34,635 nt of DNA from an uncultured Pirellulaceae bacterium (lineage in GTDB: Bacteria; Planctomycetota; Planctomycetia; Pirellulales; Pirellulaceae): positions 1 through 34,635 of the forward strand of contig CALJOA010000129.1 in assembly GCA_937981585.1 (NCBI GenBank). The letters run 5' to 3'. Position numbers and translations under genes: made by a program. Shown piece after piece: positions 17,577-26,505 of the stretch; the first letter of the stretch is position 1; each line of letters starts with the position of its first letter. A model generated the notes under the pieces. It was not told where the DNA came from and ran no database searches. It was given only the letters and a program-made list of their open reading frames with translations.

Positions 17577-17598
17577 TTTATGAAAACCTTTTCATAAA
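17577..17598. promoter_or_regulatory. LacI-family operator palindrome in the divergent promoter region
   Basis: TTTATGAAAA (17577-17586) and TTTTCATAAA (17589-17598) are perfect 10-base inverted repeats around CC. The core TGAAAA-CC-TTTTCA resembles LacI/CcpA-family operators (TGAAAACGTTTTCA type, known). By chance about 0.03 such sites of this geometry would be expected in a window this long. It lies 41 bases before the LacI start, between it and the sugar block, so the adjacent regulator is the obvious ligand. Confidence 0.75.
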
Positions 17599-17603
17599 TT
17601 CGA

Positions 17604-17632
17604 TTGAAATCGACTAACTTGAAGGATATTAT
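17604..17632 (+). promoter_or_regulatory. Predicted lacI-type gene promoter
   Basis: TTGAAA (17604-17609), a 17-base spacer and TATTAT (17627-17632) make a good sigma-70 match. A start site 7 bases after the -10 box would fall on the ATG at 17639, giving a leaderless message. Alternatively GAAGGA (17621-17626) acts as a Shine-Dalgarno sequence 12 bases from the ATG and transcription starts further upstream. Confidence 0.5.
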
Positions 17633-17638
17633 TGGCTT

Positions 17639-18673
17639 ATGGATCAGGATCAGAAAAAAGCGGATCAGAAAAAAGCCACCATCCAGGACATTGCTGACAC
17701 TGCCAAAGTGTCCAAAAGCACGGTTTCTCGTGTCTTGAACGACACCACCCCCGTCAACAAGCAGAAGCGGGAAGCGGTTTTGGCTGCAATGAAACGGCTG
17801 AACTTTCAGCCCAATCTGTTCGCCCGAGGGCTTGCGGGCGGTAGGTCGATGACAGTTGGCATTCTAACCCAGAACATAGGCAGTCCATTTTACGACGCGG
17901 TCAACCAAGGATTGATCCGGTGTCTTGTGGGAACCAATTATTCGCCGATTTTCGTCGACGGGCAATGGCATGAAGACGTGGGGGAGTCGAGTCTTCGAGT
18001 TTTGCTCGGCAGGCAAGTCGACGGCGTAATCGTCGTTGGCGGTAACATGTCGGCCGAATCCTTGATCGCTTTGCAAAGCCGAACCAATCTCATCGTGGTC
18101 GCCCGTGAGGTCCAGGGCCTCGAGGGCAAGTGCATTTTTATTGACAACGTTCAGGCCGCCTACGATGCAACGAAATACTTGATCGAAGCCGGTCATCGAA
18201 AGATTGCTCACATCACCGGGATCCCAACTCATCAGGATGCGATTCGCCGGTTCAAGGGCTACAAACAAGCTTTGGTCGACGCGAACATCGAAGTCGATGA
18301 AGACTTGGTGATCGAAGGTAGTTTCGATAGCCGTTCCGGCGTGATCGCGGTCGAATCGCTATTGGCGAGCCAAAAGACATTCACAGCATTGTTCTGTGCC
18401 AGTGATTCGATTGCGTTTGGAGCCAGACTGGCGCTTTACAATCGGGGAATTCGCGTTCCCGATGACATTTCCCTGGTTGGTTTTGACGATCAACCTCAGT
18501 CGGCTTATGTAACCCCGCCGCTGACGACAGTTCGTCAACCTGCTCACGAATTAGGTGAAGCTGCCGCCAACGCAATGCTTAAAATGATTGAGAAGAAACC
18601 GTTCGAATTCCCGTCTTTCAGTGCTAAACTCGTTTTTCGTGAGTCGGTAGCAAGACGCATAGGAAGCTTTTAG
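17639..18673 (+). CDS. LacI-family transcriptional regulator of the adjacent sugar block
   Basis: The 344-residue protein has the LacI helix-turn-helix (ATIQDIADTAKVSKSTVSRV, residues 13-32), the hinge region and a periplasmic-binding-protein-like effector domain. VGILTQNIGSPFYDAVNQG starts the first lobe, and the second lobe includes ALFCASDSIAFGARLAL and DISLVGFDDQP. Such proteins repress or activate sugar genes according to a bound sugar. No in-frame alternative start exists before the HTH. The N terminus carries an unusual Lys/Gln/Asp-rich tag from a 15-base tandem repeat (DQKKA twice). It is divergent from the seven-gene minus-strand block and has a palindromic operator 41 bases upstream, so local control and autoregulation are likely. 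The effector is unknown. Confidence 0.95.
   Translation: MDQDQKKADQKKATIQDIADTAKVSKSTVSRVLNDTTPVNKQKREAVLAAMKRLNFQPNLFARGLAGGRSMTVGILTQNIGSPFYDAVNQGLIRCLVGTNYSPIFVDGQWHEDVGESSLRVLLGRQVDGVIVVGGNMSAESLIALQSRTNLIVVAREVQGLEGKCIFIDNVQAAYDATKYLIEAGHRKIAHITGIPTHQDAIRRFKGYKQALVDANIEVDEDLVIEGSFDSRSGVIAVESLLASQKTFTALFCASDSIAFGARLALYNRGIRVPDDISLVGFDDQPQSAYVTPPLTTVRQPAHELGEAAANAMLKMIEKKPFEFPSFSAKLVFRESVARRIGSF
17647..17676 (+). repeat. Exact 15-base tandem repeat in the regulator N terminus
   Basis: GGATCAGAAAAAAGC occurs twice in direct succession (17647-17661, 17662-17676), preceded by a partial unit GGATCA. It adds the peptide DQKKA twice just before the DNA-binding helix-turn-helix, in frame. Confidence 0.85.
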
Positions 18674-19313
18674 ATGCTTTTGGTGCAGTGCCATAAACAC
18701 CCTGCAGCTACGATCCCAGTCACCGACGAGAATTTTCGACAAGCCATCAATCAATTCTTAACGAGCTATTGTGCTGCTCGATTCTTGCTTCCACCCCCGC
18801 AGTACTCTCGCCGCTGCAGACGCCGTTTTGTTGAAAACGTGCCTGACAACAATGAGCCGTGTTGGCGTTAGCCGCGGTTAAATGCAGTTCAACTGAGGCT
18901 AGTGTCAAAATGGCTGATAAAATCTCACCCCGTACGCGACTCTCTCCATCCTCCCTGTTCGACTCACTCACCCAGAAAGTACGAGTATTTGCGGGTTTCA
19001 ATAAACACTTGGCCTTGTTGGTGCAGGGCTGAAGATTTATCATTGCTGGCTTCAAATCGAGCGATAGTGTAAGAGATTTGCAGTGAGTTCTAGACGTCTT
19101 ATTGGTGTCTTTTCCGCCCCGGAGACGGTCGGCTTGACCTCCTCACACAGTCACTGTTACGGATCCTCGATTGAGACAGTTTGACCACGCAATTGATTGA
19201 AATTAATTGAATAACTGAATGTGTTTGGCTTGTCCCTGTGAGGTAAGAGAACCAGAGCTAAATTGGCCTGGGAATCTAGACCATGCTGGGAACTCAAGAT
19301 CGAAGTTAGGTAA
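18674..19313. other. 640-base intergenic region, no gene seen
   Basis: Short frames on both strands (18674-18871 +, 18747-19055 -) have no recognisable domain, signal or ribosome binding site. A GTTGGCGTTAGCCGCGGTTA stretch near 18861-18880 resembles dispersed planctomycete intergenic sequence (from memory). TTGACC at 19181-19186 upstream of AT-rich sequence could belong to a promoter for yajC. An unrecognised small RNA or long leader in 19180-19313 cannot be excluded. Confidence 0.45.
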
Positions 19314-19736
19314 ATGGTAAATTTTTACAACATCTGTTGGTACATGCTCGCGCAGACCCAAGTTGCCCCTTCCCAAGCAGTTGGTGAAGCTGCGGGAGAA
19401 GCCGCTGGCGCTGCCGGTGCAGCTCCCCCTCCCAAGGGATTTTTCGAAAACATGGGAGTCATGTTTCCGATCCTGATGGGAGCGATGTTGTTATATTTTC
19501 TGATGATGACTCGCCCCAAACCAAACAACGACGAAACTACATCCGAATTGATAGCGAACCTCAAGAAGAATGATCGTGTCGTAACGGCCGGCGGTATTCT
19601 GGGGACGGTCGTCAACCACCGATCCGACGAAGACTACGTCACGATTCGGATCGACGACAGTAGCAACACTCGGATGCAAGTCCTCTCGAAATCCATTATT
19701 CGCGTGCTGTCAGATGAAAAAACGGACAAGGATTGA
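19314..19736 (+). CDS. yajC: YajC, Sec translocon accessory subunit
   Basis: YajC is a small single-helix inner-membrane protein that associates with SecDF beside SecYEG and aids protein export. At 140 residues it is slightly longer than the E. coli protein because of an Ala/Gly/Pro-rich N-terminal stretch (AAGEAAGAAGAAPPPKG). The membrane helix MFPILMGAMLLYFLMM and the RPK boundary follow at about residues 50-69. The conserved cytoplasmic domain has LKKNDRVVTAGGILGTVV. Start ATG 19314 has AGG 4 bases upstream; an in-frame ATG at 19344 lacks a ribosome site. It is followed after 91 bases by secDF, the standard yajC-secD-secF order. Confidence 0.95.
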   Translation: MVNFYNICWYMLAQTQVAPSQAVGEAAGEAAGAAGAAPPPKGFFENMGVMFPILMGAMLLYFLMMTRPKPNNDETTSELIANLKKNDRVVTAGGILGTVVNHRSDEDYVTIRIDDSSNTRMQVLSKSIIRVLSDEKTDKD

Positions 19737-19827
19737 TTCGTTCAATAACCAACCATCTCCGCTGATCGTTGGATAACATAATTTTGCATCGCGAAACTTC
19801 TAAACTTTACACTCAGGAAACATCCGG

Positions 19828-22800
19828 ATGTTAGAGTCCATTTTCCAATCGCCTTTGAATTTGCTGGCACAAGCCGGCGAGATTCCGCTTCCTCCAGCGA
19901 CTCCGTTTTGGCAAACGGGCTGGTTTGTATTCCTGCTTTTGATTGCTGCAGTCGCGCTGGGAATCTTTTTGGCCCGGACGATCACTGGCGGCCTCAAAGT
20001 TCCCGAGTACGGCAGCCGAATGGCTATCGTTCTGGTCGCCGTCTTCGTTGCGTCCCTGATGATTTGGGCCAAGTGGGGGGAAACTGGTCCTCGCTTGGGC
20101 GTCGATCTTCGCGGCGGTATCAACATGATTGGTTCGCTCAATCTCGACGCCTTTGAGGGCGATAACACCCCTAAAGCCAAAGACATCATTCCGGCTCTGA
20201 TTCAGCGTGTGAACCCTTCGGGCACTAAAGAGATCATGATTCGTGCGCTGGGCGATGACAAAATCGAAGTCACCATTCCTTCGGCCGACACTCAGGAAGC
20301 CGACGATATTTGGAATCGTTTGGTGCGAACTGGAAAGCTTGAATTTCGAATTCTCGCCAACCCTACGGACTTTCCGTCAGAGGTCGAAATGGCGCGTGCA
20401 ATGGCCGCCGATGGTGGTCGCGCCCGAAAAGTACCCGAGCGTGATGCCAACGGCTCGGTTGTTCTCGACCAAGACGGAAACGCTAACACGGTTGCTGTCT
20501 GGGTAGATCTGGCCCGGTCGATCCCAGAAGGTCCAATCACCCCGGGCGAAATCCTCCCGATCAAATTCGTACCTCGTCTGAACAATATTATTCGAGACAA
20601 AAGCACAGGAATCATTCTGCAACAGGAACAACTGAGCAGCATTCTCAGTTCTTTGACGCCCGATCCAGATTACGAAGGACGTGATTTTGCCTTGGCGATG
20701 AACAAACTCGGCATTCGAGTCCCACAAATTCTCGTCGTTCAACCCGAAGAGTCGCAAACCGTCGATGGAACTCATCTCTCACGAGTTCAATCAACTATCG
20801 ATCAACGCGGCCGCGCCGCAGTCAGCTTTAACACGAGCTCCGACGGCAGTATCCGAATGGGGATGCTGACTGGGATGAATATCGATCGTCCGATGGGAAT
20901 TGTGCTGGACAGCCAATTGCATTCTGCACCCAACATCAACTCTCGCATCTTCAGCAACGGTATCATCGAAGGTGACTTTACCCAAGAAGAAGTCGATGAC
21001 CTGATCATCAACCTCGAAAGCGGTAAACTTGATGTCGCCCTCAACAAATCACCGATCAGCCGCGACTTTATCGAATCCACACTCGGTCAGGAATTGAAAG
21101 AAAAAGGAATCTGGGCGATCGGCGTCTCGTTAATCATCGTCTTGATCTTCATGCTGTTCTATTACCGGTTTGCCGGGATAGTTGCCACGATCGCGTTGCT
21201 TTTGAACCTACTCCTGATTCTGGCCCTGGTTATGGCGATTAACCAGCCGCTGACGTTGACTGGTCTTGCCGGTTTGGTGTTGACCGTTGGTATGTCGGTT
21301 GACGCCAATGTTCTAATCTTTGAGAGGATCCGGGAAGAGCTTGATCGCGGTGCTGCGCTGCGAATGGCGATCCGAAACGGCTTCGACAAAGCGACCACGA
21401 CGATTGTTGACGCCAACGTTACTACACTGATCACCGCGATTGTTCTTTATGTGATCGGTACCGAACAAATCAAAGGCTTCTCCGTCACATTGATCCTCGG
21501 TATTTTGATGTCGATGTTCACTGCGATTTTTGTCGCCCGTTTGATCTTCGACATCTGCGAACGCAAACGATGGTTGACCAAGCTCAACATGACGCGAATC
21601 CTCGAACGTCAGAAATGGAATTTCCTCAATAAAGTCGGTTTTACTGGTTTTGTTTCAGCCGGATTGATTATTGCTGGACTAGTGGGCATGTGGTCATTGG
21701 GTCCCAAGATCCTCAACCACGATCTGCGTGGTGGATCGACTGTTCGGATGGTCTTTAATGAAGAGCAACAACGGGACGACATCGTCGCCAAACTCGCTGG
21801 CGAAAAATTCACTCACAATGGCGAAGAAGTTGAATTCGCAATCTCAGCGTTGGGTGGCGATGGAAAAACCTTCAAAGTCGACAGTAACCTGCCGGCTTGG
21901 GAAGGACCGCCAGAAGAGGAATTCAAACAGCTTCCTCAACTTCTCCAAGAACAATTCGACGGCCAACTCAAACTTCACCATGTTGAAATTCAGGGAGTCG
22001 ATCTTGGAAATGCCGTTTTAGATCAAAACCTGTTCCGTAGCGCACGCCACGAAAACAAATTTTCGCTGCCATTGAACTTTGCCAACTTCACCATTGGTGC
22101 CGCCGGGATGGTGACCTATCAGGACGCGCCAGTCGTTGAAGCAGTCGAGTCGGCTGTCGAATCTGCTGCTGCGGCAGTTGAAACTGCGGTTCAGGAAACT
22201 CCCGCACCAACTGTGGAGGCTCCGGCTGTTCAGGTTGAGGTTCCCGCTGTGGAAGCTCCCGCCCAACAGGTCGAGACGCCAGCAACGGAATCTCCGACTA
22301 CACCGGCTGTCACAACGCCGACCGTGGAGGCACCGACCGTAGAGGCACCTGCCGTTACGACTGCTCCTGAGGTTCAAGCGGAAACGCCTGCCACTGAGTC
22401 AACTACGCCTGCCGCGACGCCAGCTGTTGTTGCGCCGACAACTCAGACTCCTGTTGAAACTCCTCCTGCCACCACTGGAAATGGGACCGGCTCGACTATC
22501 GAAGCTTCCCAAGACACCCCTGAGGCTATCCTGCCAGGCGGGGACTTTCAGAGCGGTAACACGGGAGCTGCAGGGAATCAGCCGATCACCAATTTGAGAT
22601 CTGGTGAAAAAAGCATTACCCGCTCAATGAAAGTCACTCCAGCAATCTCTGGGAAGTCATTGCGAGCGTTGATTGTCGAAGCCTCTGAAGCAGCTTCGTT
22701 AAGCCTGGAAGAAGATCAGGTCAGCGTTAGCTCCAATGATACGCTGGACGATGAATCACATTCGTCGACGATCTCCGAAAATTGGGATGTCACGATGCAG

Positions 22801-23475
22801 GTCGCCAACGAAAGCGAAGCCGACCGGATCCTCTCCGTCTGGGGCAAAAAGTTCAACAAGCAGCCGTACTTCCCGACGACCAGCAAGGTCGGCGGTCAGA
22901 TTGCGGGCCAAACACAGCTTCAAGCCCTTGCAGCGATCATTGCCAGCTTGCTGGGCATCATCGCCTATGTCTGGATCCGGTTCCAGAATGTTGCGTTCGG
23001 GCTGGCGGCGGTTATCGCGCTGATCCACGACGTGTTGATCGTGCTGGGCGCGATCGCACTGAGCCACTGGTTGGCCGGAGCTCTTGGAATCCTCCGCGTG
23101 GAGAAGTTCAAGATCAGCTTGGAAATCGTTGCTGCGTTGTTGACCGTGATCGGTTACTCGCTTAACGATACGATCGTAGTGTTCGACCGAATCCGCGAGG
23201 TTCGTGGAAAGCGTACTGAAATTACCGCCGAGATGATCAACTCGAGTATCTCGCAGACACTCAGTAGAACGATTCTGACCTCGGTGACGACGTTTATCGT
23301 TGTGTTCATTCTCTACTGGTTTGGTGGAAGTGCGATTCACGGTTTTGCGTTCGCGTTGGTTATCGGCGTAGTGGTTGGAACGTACAGTTCGATCTTTGTC
23401 GCATCGCCTTCGTTGCTATGGTTGATGAATACGGTTGGGCTTAACCCTGGCGTCGTTGACCCAGGGGCTGAGTAG
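19828..23475 (+). CDS. secDF: SecDF fusion with a 120-residue Pro/Ala/Val/Glu/Thr-rich insert
   Basis: SecDF uses the proton gradient to help pull exported proteins through SecYEG. This 1,215-residue chain contains both halves. SecD has LGVDLRGG (90-97), its large exported domain, and helices from about 428 to 600. SecF has a first helix near 605-625, HDLRGGST near 631, an exported domain, and five helices from about 1025 to 1205 with the conserved GYSLNDTIVVFDRIRE. An extra hydrophobic segment (about 31-49) precedes the usual first SecD helix. Unusual for the family is the low-complexity stretch at about 769-888, made of VEAP-, VETP- and TTP-like units, inside the SecF exported domain. It is in frame and has no stop. 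AGGA (19815-19818) precedes the ATG by 9 bases. It follows yajC and is 65 bases before galK. Confidence 0.95.
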   Translation: MLESIFQSPLNLLAQAGEIPLPPATPFWQTGWFVFLLLIAAVALGIFLARTITGGLKVPEYGSRMAIVLVAVFVASLMIWAKWGETGPRLGVDLRGGINMIGSLNLDAFEGDNTPKAKDIIPALIQRVNPSGTKEIMIRALGDDKIEVTIPSADTQEADDIWNRLVRTGKLEFRILANPTDFPSEVEMARAMAADGGRARKVPERDANGSVVLDQDGNANTVAVWVDLARSIPEGPITPGEILPIKFVPRLNNIIRDKSTGIILQQEQLSSILSSLTPDPDYEGRDFALAMNKLGIRVPQILVVQPEESQTVDGTHLSRVQSTIDQRGRAAVSFNTSSDGSIRMGMLTGMNIDRPMGIVLDSQLHSAPNINSRIFSNGIIEGDFTQEEVDDLIINLESGKLDVALNKSPISRDFIESTLGQELKEKGIWAIGVSLIIVLIFMLFYYRFAGIVATIALLLNLLLILALVMAINQPLTLTGLAGLVLTVGMSVDANVLIFERIREELDRGAALRMAIRNGFDKATTTIVDANVTTLITAIVLYVIGTEQIKGFSVTLILGILMSMFTAIFVARLIFDICERKRWLTKLNMTRILERQKWNFLNKVGFTGFVSAGLIIAGLVGMWSLGPKILNHDLRGGSTVRMVFNEEQQRDDIVAKLAGEKFTHNGEEVEFAISALGGDGKTFKVDSNLPAWEGPPEEEFKQLPQLLQEQFDGQLKLHHVEIQGVDLGNAVLDQNLFRSARHENKFSLPLNFANFTIGAAGMVTYQDAPVVEAVESAVESAAAAVETAVQETPAPTVEAPAVQVEVPAVEAPAQQVETPATESPTTPAVTTPTVEAPTVEAPAVTTAPEVQAETPATESTTPAATPAVVAPTTQTPVETPPATTGNGTGSTIEASQDTPEAILPGGDFQSGNTGAAGNQPITNLRSGEKSITRSMKVTPAISGKSLRALIVEASEAASLSLEEDQVSVSSNDTLDDESHSSTISENWDVTMQVANESEADRILSVWGKKFNKQPYFPTTSKVGGQIAGQTQLQALAAIIASLLGIIAYVWIRFQNVAFGLAAVIALIHDVLIVLGAIALSHWLAGALGILRVEKFKISLEIVAALLTVIGYSLNDTIVVFDRIREVRGKRTEITAEMINSSISQTLSRTILTSVTTFIVVFILYWFGGSAIHGFAFALVIGVVVGTYSSIFVASPSLLWLMNTVGLNPGVVDPGAE

Positions 23476-23540
23476 GCTTGGTGGCCACCCATCGATAGGA
23501 TCCTGATTCGGCAGCCATGATTGGCCGGGCGAGGCGTTGA

Positions 23541-24728
23541 ATGTTCGTTCGTGATGAATCCGACGACCATCTAGCGGCGGCATTCACGGAGCGGTTTGGC
23601 CGTAGGCCTGAATTTATCGCCCGTGCTCCTGGACGCGTCAACTTGATCGGCGAGCATACGGACTACAACGGCGGACTTGTTCTGCCGATTGCAATCGACC
23701 GCCAAATCCGGATCTGTTTTGCTCCGCGCGACGACCAAACGATCAATCTGTTGTCCAGTAATTTCAACCAGAACGCAAGTTTCTCGTTGGAACTGCCACT
23801 GTCGAAGCAAAATAAATACTTTTGGGTCAACTATGTCAAAGGCATCGCCGATGTGCTGCAGCGATCAAGATATCAAACGCGAGGATTTGATGGGCTGGTC
23901 TACGGAAACATTCCCATTGCCAGTGGATTAAGCAGTTCCGCAGCCCTAGAAGTCGCAACCGTCTTGGCTTTTATAAGGCTCTCCGGTCAATCACCGCTTA
24001 AACCACTTGAGGTCGCCAAGCTTGCCCAGCAAGCCGAAAACGAGTTTGTGGGAGTCAACTGCGGACTGATGGATCAATTCATCAGCGCCTCGGCAATCAA
24101 AGGTTGCGCGTTGAAGATCTCTTGCGATACGATGGTATTCACTCCGATCGAAATTCCCGCCGACTTGGCGATCGTCGTTGCCAACACCAAACTTAACCGC
24201 TCTCTGGCCGGTTCAGCCTACAATCATCGACGAGCCGAATGTGAGCAGGCGCTTGCCTCGATCAAATCGAGGCTCTCAAATCGATTCGAAATTGAAACGA
24301 TGAACGATGTCAGTATCGAAGCTGTCGCCGCTGCGCAGGATTTCTTGCCACCGTCGCTTTTTCGCCGCATCAAACATGTTGCAACTGAAAACCAGCGTGT
24401 CGCTGCGGCTGTCGAGGCCCTCGCCGATGGCGACCTTTCAAGCCTCGGCCAACTCTTCAACGCTAGTCATAACAGTCTGAGGGATGATTACGAAGTCAGC
24501 AGCAAAGGTCTCGATCAAGTAACCAGTTTGATGCGGGCAACCGCTGGTTGCTACGGTGCAAGACTGACAGGCGCCGGCTTTGGCGGCTGCGCGATCGCGG
24601 CCGTTGAAGCGTCTAAAGTCGATCGGTTTATAAGCCAATTGACACAAGTCTCTACAGCGCTGGAACCTACACCAGAGGTTTTCCTGACCCGCCCGGTCGC
24701 TGGCGCATCCGTGTCAGAGGTAAGATGA
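23541..24728 (+). CDS. galK: Galactokinase
   Basis: GalK phosphorylates alpha-D-galactose at C1 with ATP, the first committed step of the Leloir pathway, in the cytoplasm. The 395-residue protein has the galactokinase signature PGRVNLIGEHTDYNGG (30-45) and the GHMP ATP-binding loop IASGLSSSAALE (126-137). The region EFVGVNCGLMDQFISA contains the catalytic Asp, and the third GHMP motif is LTGAGFGGCAIA near 345-357. GAGG precedes the ATG at a suitable distance. It follows secDF by 65 bases and may share its transcript; no other gal gene is nearby, and it has no obvious functional tie to the Sec genes. Confidence 0.96.
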   Translation: MFVRDESDDHLAAAFTERFGRRPEFIARAPGRVNLIGEHTDYNGGLVLPIAIDRQIRICFAPRDDQTINLLSSNFNQNASFSLELPLSKQNKYFWVNYVKGIADVLQRSRYQTRGFDGLVYGNIPIASGLSSSAALEVATVLAFIRLSGQSPLKPLEVAKLAQQAENEFVGVNCGLMDQFISASAIKGCALKISCDTMVFTPIEIPADLAIVVANTKLNRSLAGSAYNHRRAECEQALASIKSRLSNRFEIETMNDVSIEAVAAAQDFLPPSLFRRIKHVATENQRVAAAVEALADGDLSSLGQLFNASHNSLRDDYEVSSKGLDQVTSLMRATAGCYGARLTGAGFGGCAIAAVEASKVDRFISQLTQVSTALEPTPEVFLTRPVAGASVSEVR

Positions 24729-25140
24729 AAAGCACATGCTGTTGGTCGATCAACTACAGTCGCCCAACTCAAACATTTCAATGATTTCGGAGTCTTCCTA
24801 AGCCGGAAAAAATCGCCAACTCATTTGGTCTCCCATTGAGATTCCAAGCAGCATTCGATCACGATTTTGATCACGGAGTACTTCTCGGTAGTTTGGCCTT
24901 CTCGAAAACCATTGCCGCGTCATTGAGAAATGCTCCAATCCTGATAGCAAACTTTACCTGACCCGGAAAACTGTAAATCGAACCGCTAGTTGCGACCCAA
25001 AGCGAGTGTATTTTCGTACCACCGTTGGACTGTGTGCAATATTTACACGGTTAAACAACCGGCCATGGATGGGCTTGGATCATTGCTCTTCGTTTTGAGT
25101 AATGCTTCTTTCTTGAGTTTGCTTATTCATGGAGAAACCA
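24729..25140. other. Intergenic region, no gene seen
   Basis: No terminator, RNA gene or family-like frame is visible. A short frame at 24990-25214 overlaps the start of the next gene in another phase and lacks support. Promoter elements for the LysM protein must lie here, but no convincing pair of boxes stands out. Confidence 0.4.
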
Positions 25141-26505
25141 ATGGGTTCATTCCAACAAATCAGTATCGGTGCTATTTGTCTTGTCGCTGCCTATTTGTTT
25201 GGCAATTACGTTAACAACAATCCGCCGCCGCTCAGTTCGGAAATTGGAACCGTCGTCAGTGGAGTTTCTCAAACGGCCAATGGCTTAACTCGCAGTAGCA
25301 GTTCGATTGAGTCCTCCGTGACTGGTAACATCCAGTCTCGATTGCCGATTGCAGACCTCAATCCCATCGAAACACAGCCGGCACCGATCGTGACCATGAA
25401 GACGCCGTTGAAGTCACGGTTCAACGTCCCATCGACCCGGAATTCTCCACGTGAATTGGGTTTCAATCGAGCGGATAACAATCGCTTGCCGCCACCGAGC
25501 CAACTGGCCAGACCAATCAATCAACCGAACAATCAACTTGCTGAAACATTCTCTGGCCAACCGTTTTCATCAAGCCCATTTTCCGAACCGGTGGCAGTTT
25601 CACCTACAATCCAGGTCCCTGATTTCTCAGCAATCGCGGCTGAGTTTAAGAACACTCCAATCGAGCTACCCAATATGTCTCGATTGGGAGGTATGCCAAG
25701 TCACTCGAATTCGAATCGAGACGGCGCCAACCAATTCGGATATTGGCAAGACCGAAATCCAAACAACAAGCCACTAAAGAAACTCGTTCAAGGTTTGCCC
25801 GACAATGAATTTCAAATTCCGAATCATCAGCCCACTGAGGATTATTACACGCCAGAGCCGCAAAGAAATCACGTCATAGCGCCAAACAGGGGTTTCACTC
25901 AAGCCGACTTTGAACCTCAACTCAACGACAACATCTTTGGCTTGAAGCCCAAGCAGGAGAGTTTATACAAAGAGCTAACGCAGCCCGAAAACGAGCGTCT
26001 TCATGCCGGTTCGAACGTCTCTACGGAAGACTATCAGTATGACGTCCCGCCACCGGTGCCTCCAGAGTTTCGCGGTCGGACGGATCAATCGTCTGGTTTT
26101 CGGGGCAATCTGACATTTAGACCTGAACTGGAAAATCGCTCAGGCGCATCGAATCAGAATCGAATTGAACGACTTGATCCCGCTCAGATCAACTATCAAC
26201 GTCAATCTGAGGAACGCTCGCGCAACGAAGCTTCCTCGCGTTTGCCGTTCCGATTGACCGAAACTGCAAAAACTGAGCTGGTGCAACTTCGCGACCGAGC
26301 CGATGCGATGATCGGATTGGAGTCAACAAATTTCGTCGACCATACGATCGGTAGCGAGGAAACGCTTCAATCGATTTCCTCAAGATACTTCGGAAGCCCG
26401 AATTTCTATCTGGATATTTACTTGGCCAATCGTGACAAGCTCAGAAACCCAGCCGATACTCGGGCTGGCGTTTCGATCCGCGTTCCAGTCTACGAATCAC
26501 CATAG
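25141..26505 (+). CDS. Membrane-anchored or exported LysM-like protein with a long disordered middle
   Basis: From ATG 25141 the protein has 454 residues; GGAG at 25131-25134 is spaced 6 bases and decides against the in-frame ATG at 25129. A hydrophobic segment (ISIGAICLVAAYLFGNYV) at the N terminus acts as an anchor or signal. Residues about 30-385 are low-complexity, rich in Asn, Pro, Gln, Ser and Arg, with no fold visible. The C-terminal 55 residues form a LysM-like domain: HTIGSEETLQSISSRYFGSP, then YLANRDKL, then GVSIRVPVYE. LysM binds peptidoglycan or chitin-like glycans, so an envelope or spacer role is inferred. Similar proteins are common in planctomycetes (from memory). It stands alone between two non-coding stretches. 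Confidence 0.85.
   Translation: MGSFQQISIGAICLVAAYLFGNYVNNNPPPLSSEIGTVVSGVSQTANGLTRSSSSIESSVTGNIQSRLPIADLNPIETQPAPIVTMKTPLKSRFNVPSTRNSPRELGFNRADNNRLPPPSQLARPINQPNNQLAETFSGQPFSSSPFSEPVAVSPTIQVPDFSAIAAEFKNTPIELPNMSRLGGMPSHSNSNRDGANQFGYWQDRNPNNKPLKKLVQGLPDNEFQIPNHQPTEDYYTPEPQRNHVIAPNRGFTQADFEPQLNDNIFGLKPKQESLYKELTQPENERLHAGSNVSTEDYQYDVPPPVPPEFRGRTDQSSGFRGNLTFRPELENRSGASNQNRIERLDPAQINYQRQSEERSRNEASSRLPFRLTETAKTELVQLRDRADAMIGLESTNFVDHTIGSEETLQSISSRYFGSPNFYLDIYLANRDKLRNPADTRAGVSIRVPVYESP

Noticed and set aside
18747..19055. Minus-strand frame of 102 codons in the gap after the LacI gene
   Set aside because: No recognisable domain, signal or Shine-Dalgarno sequence; the residue composition looks like non-coding sequence.
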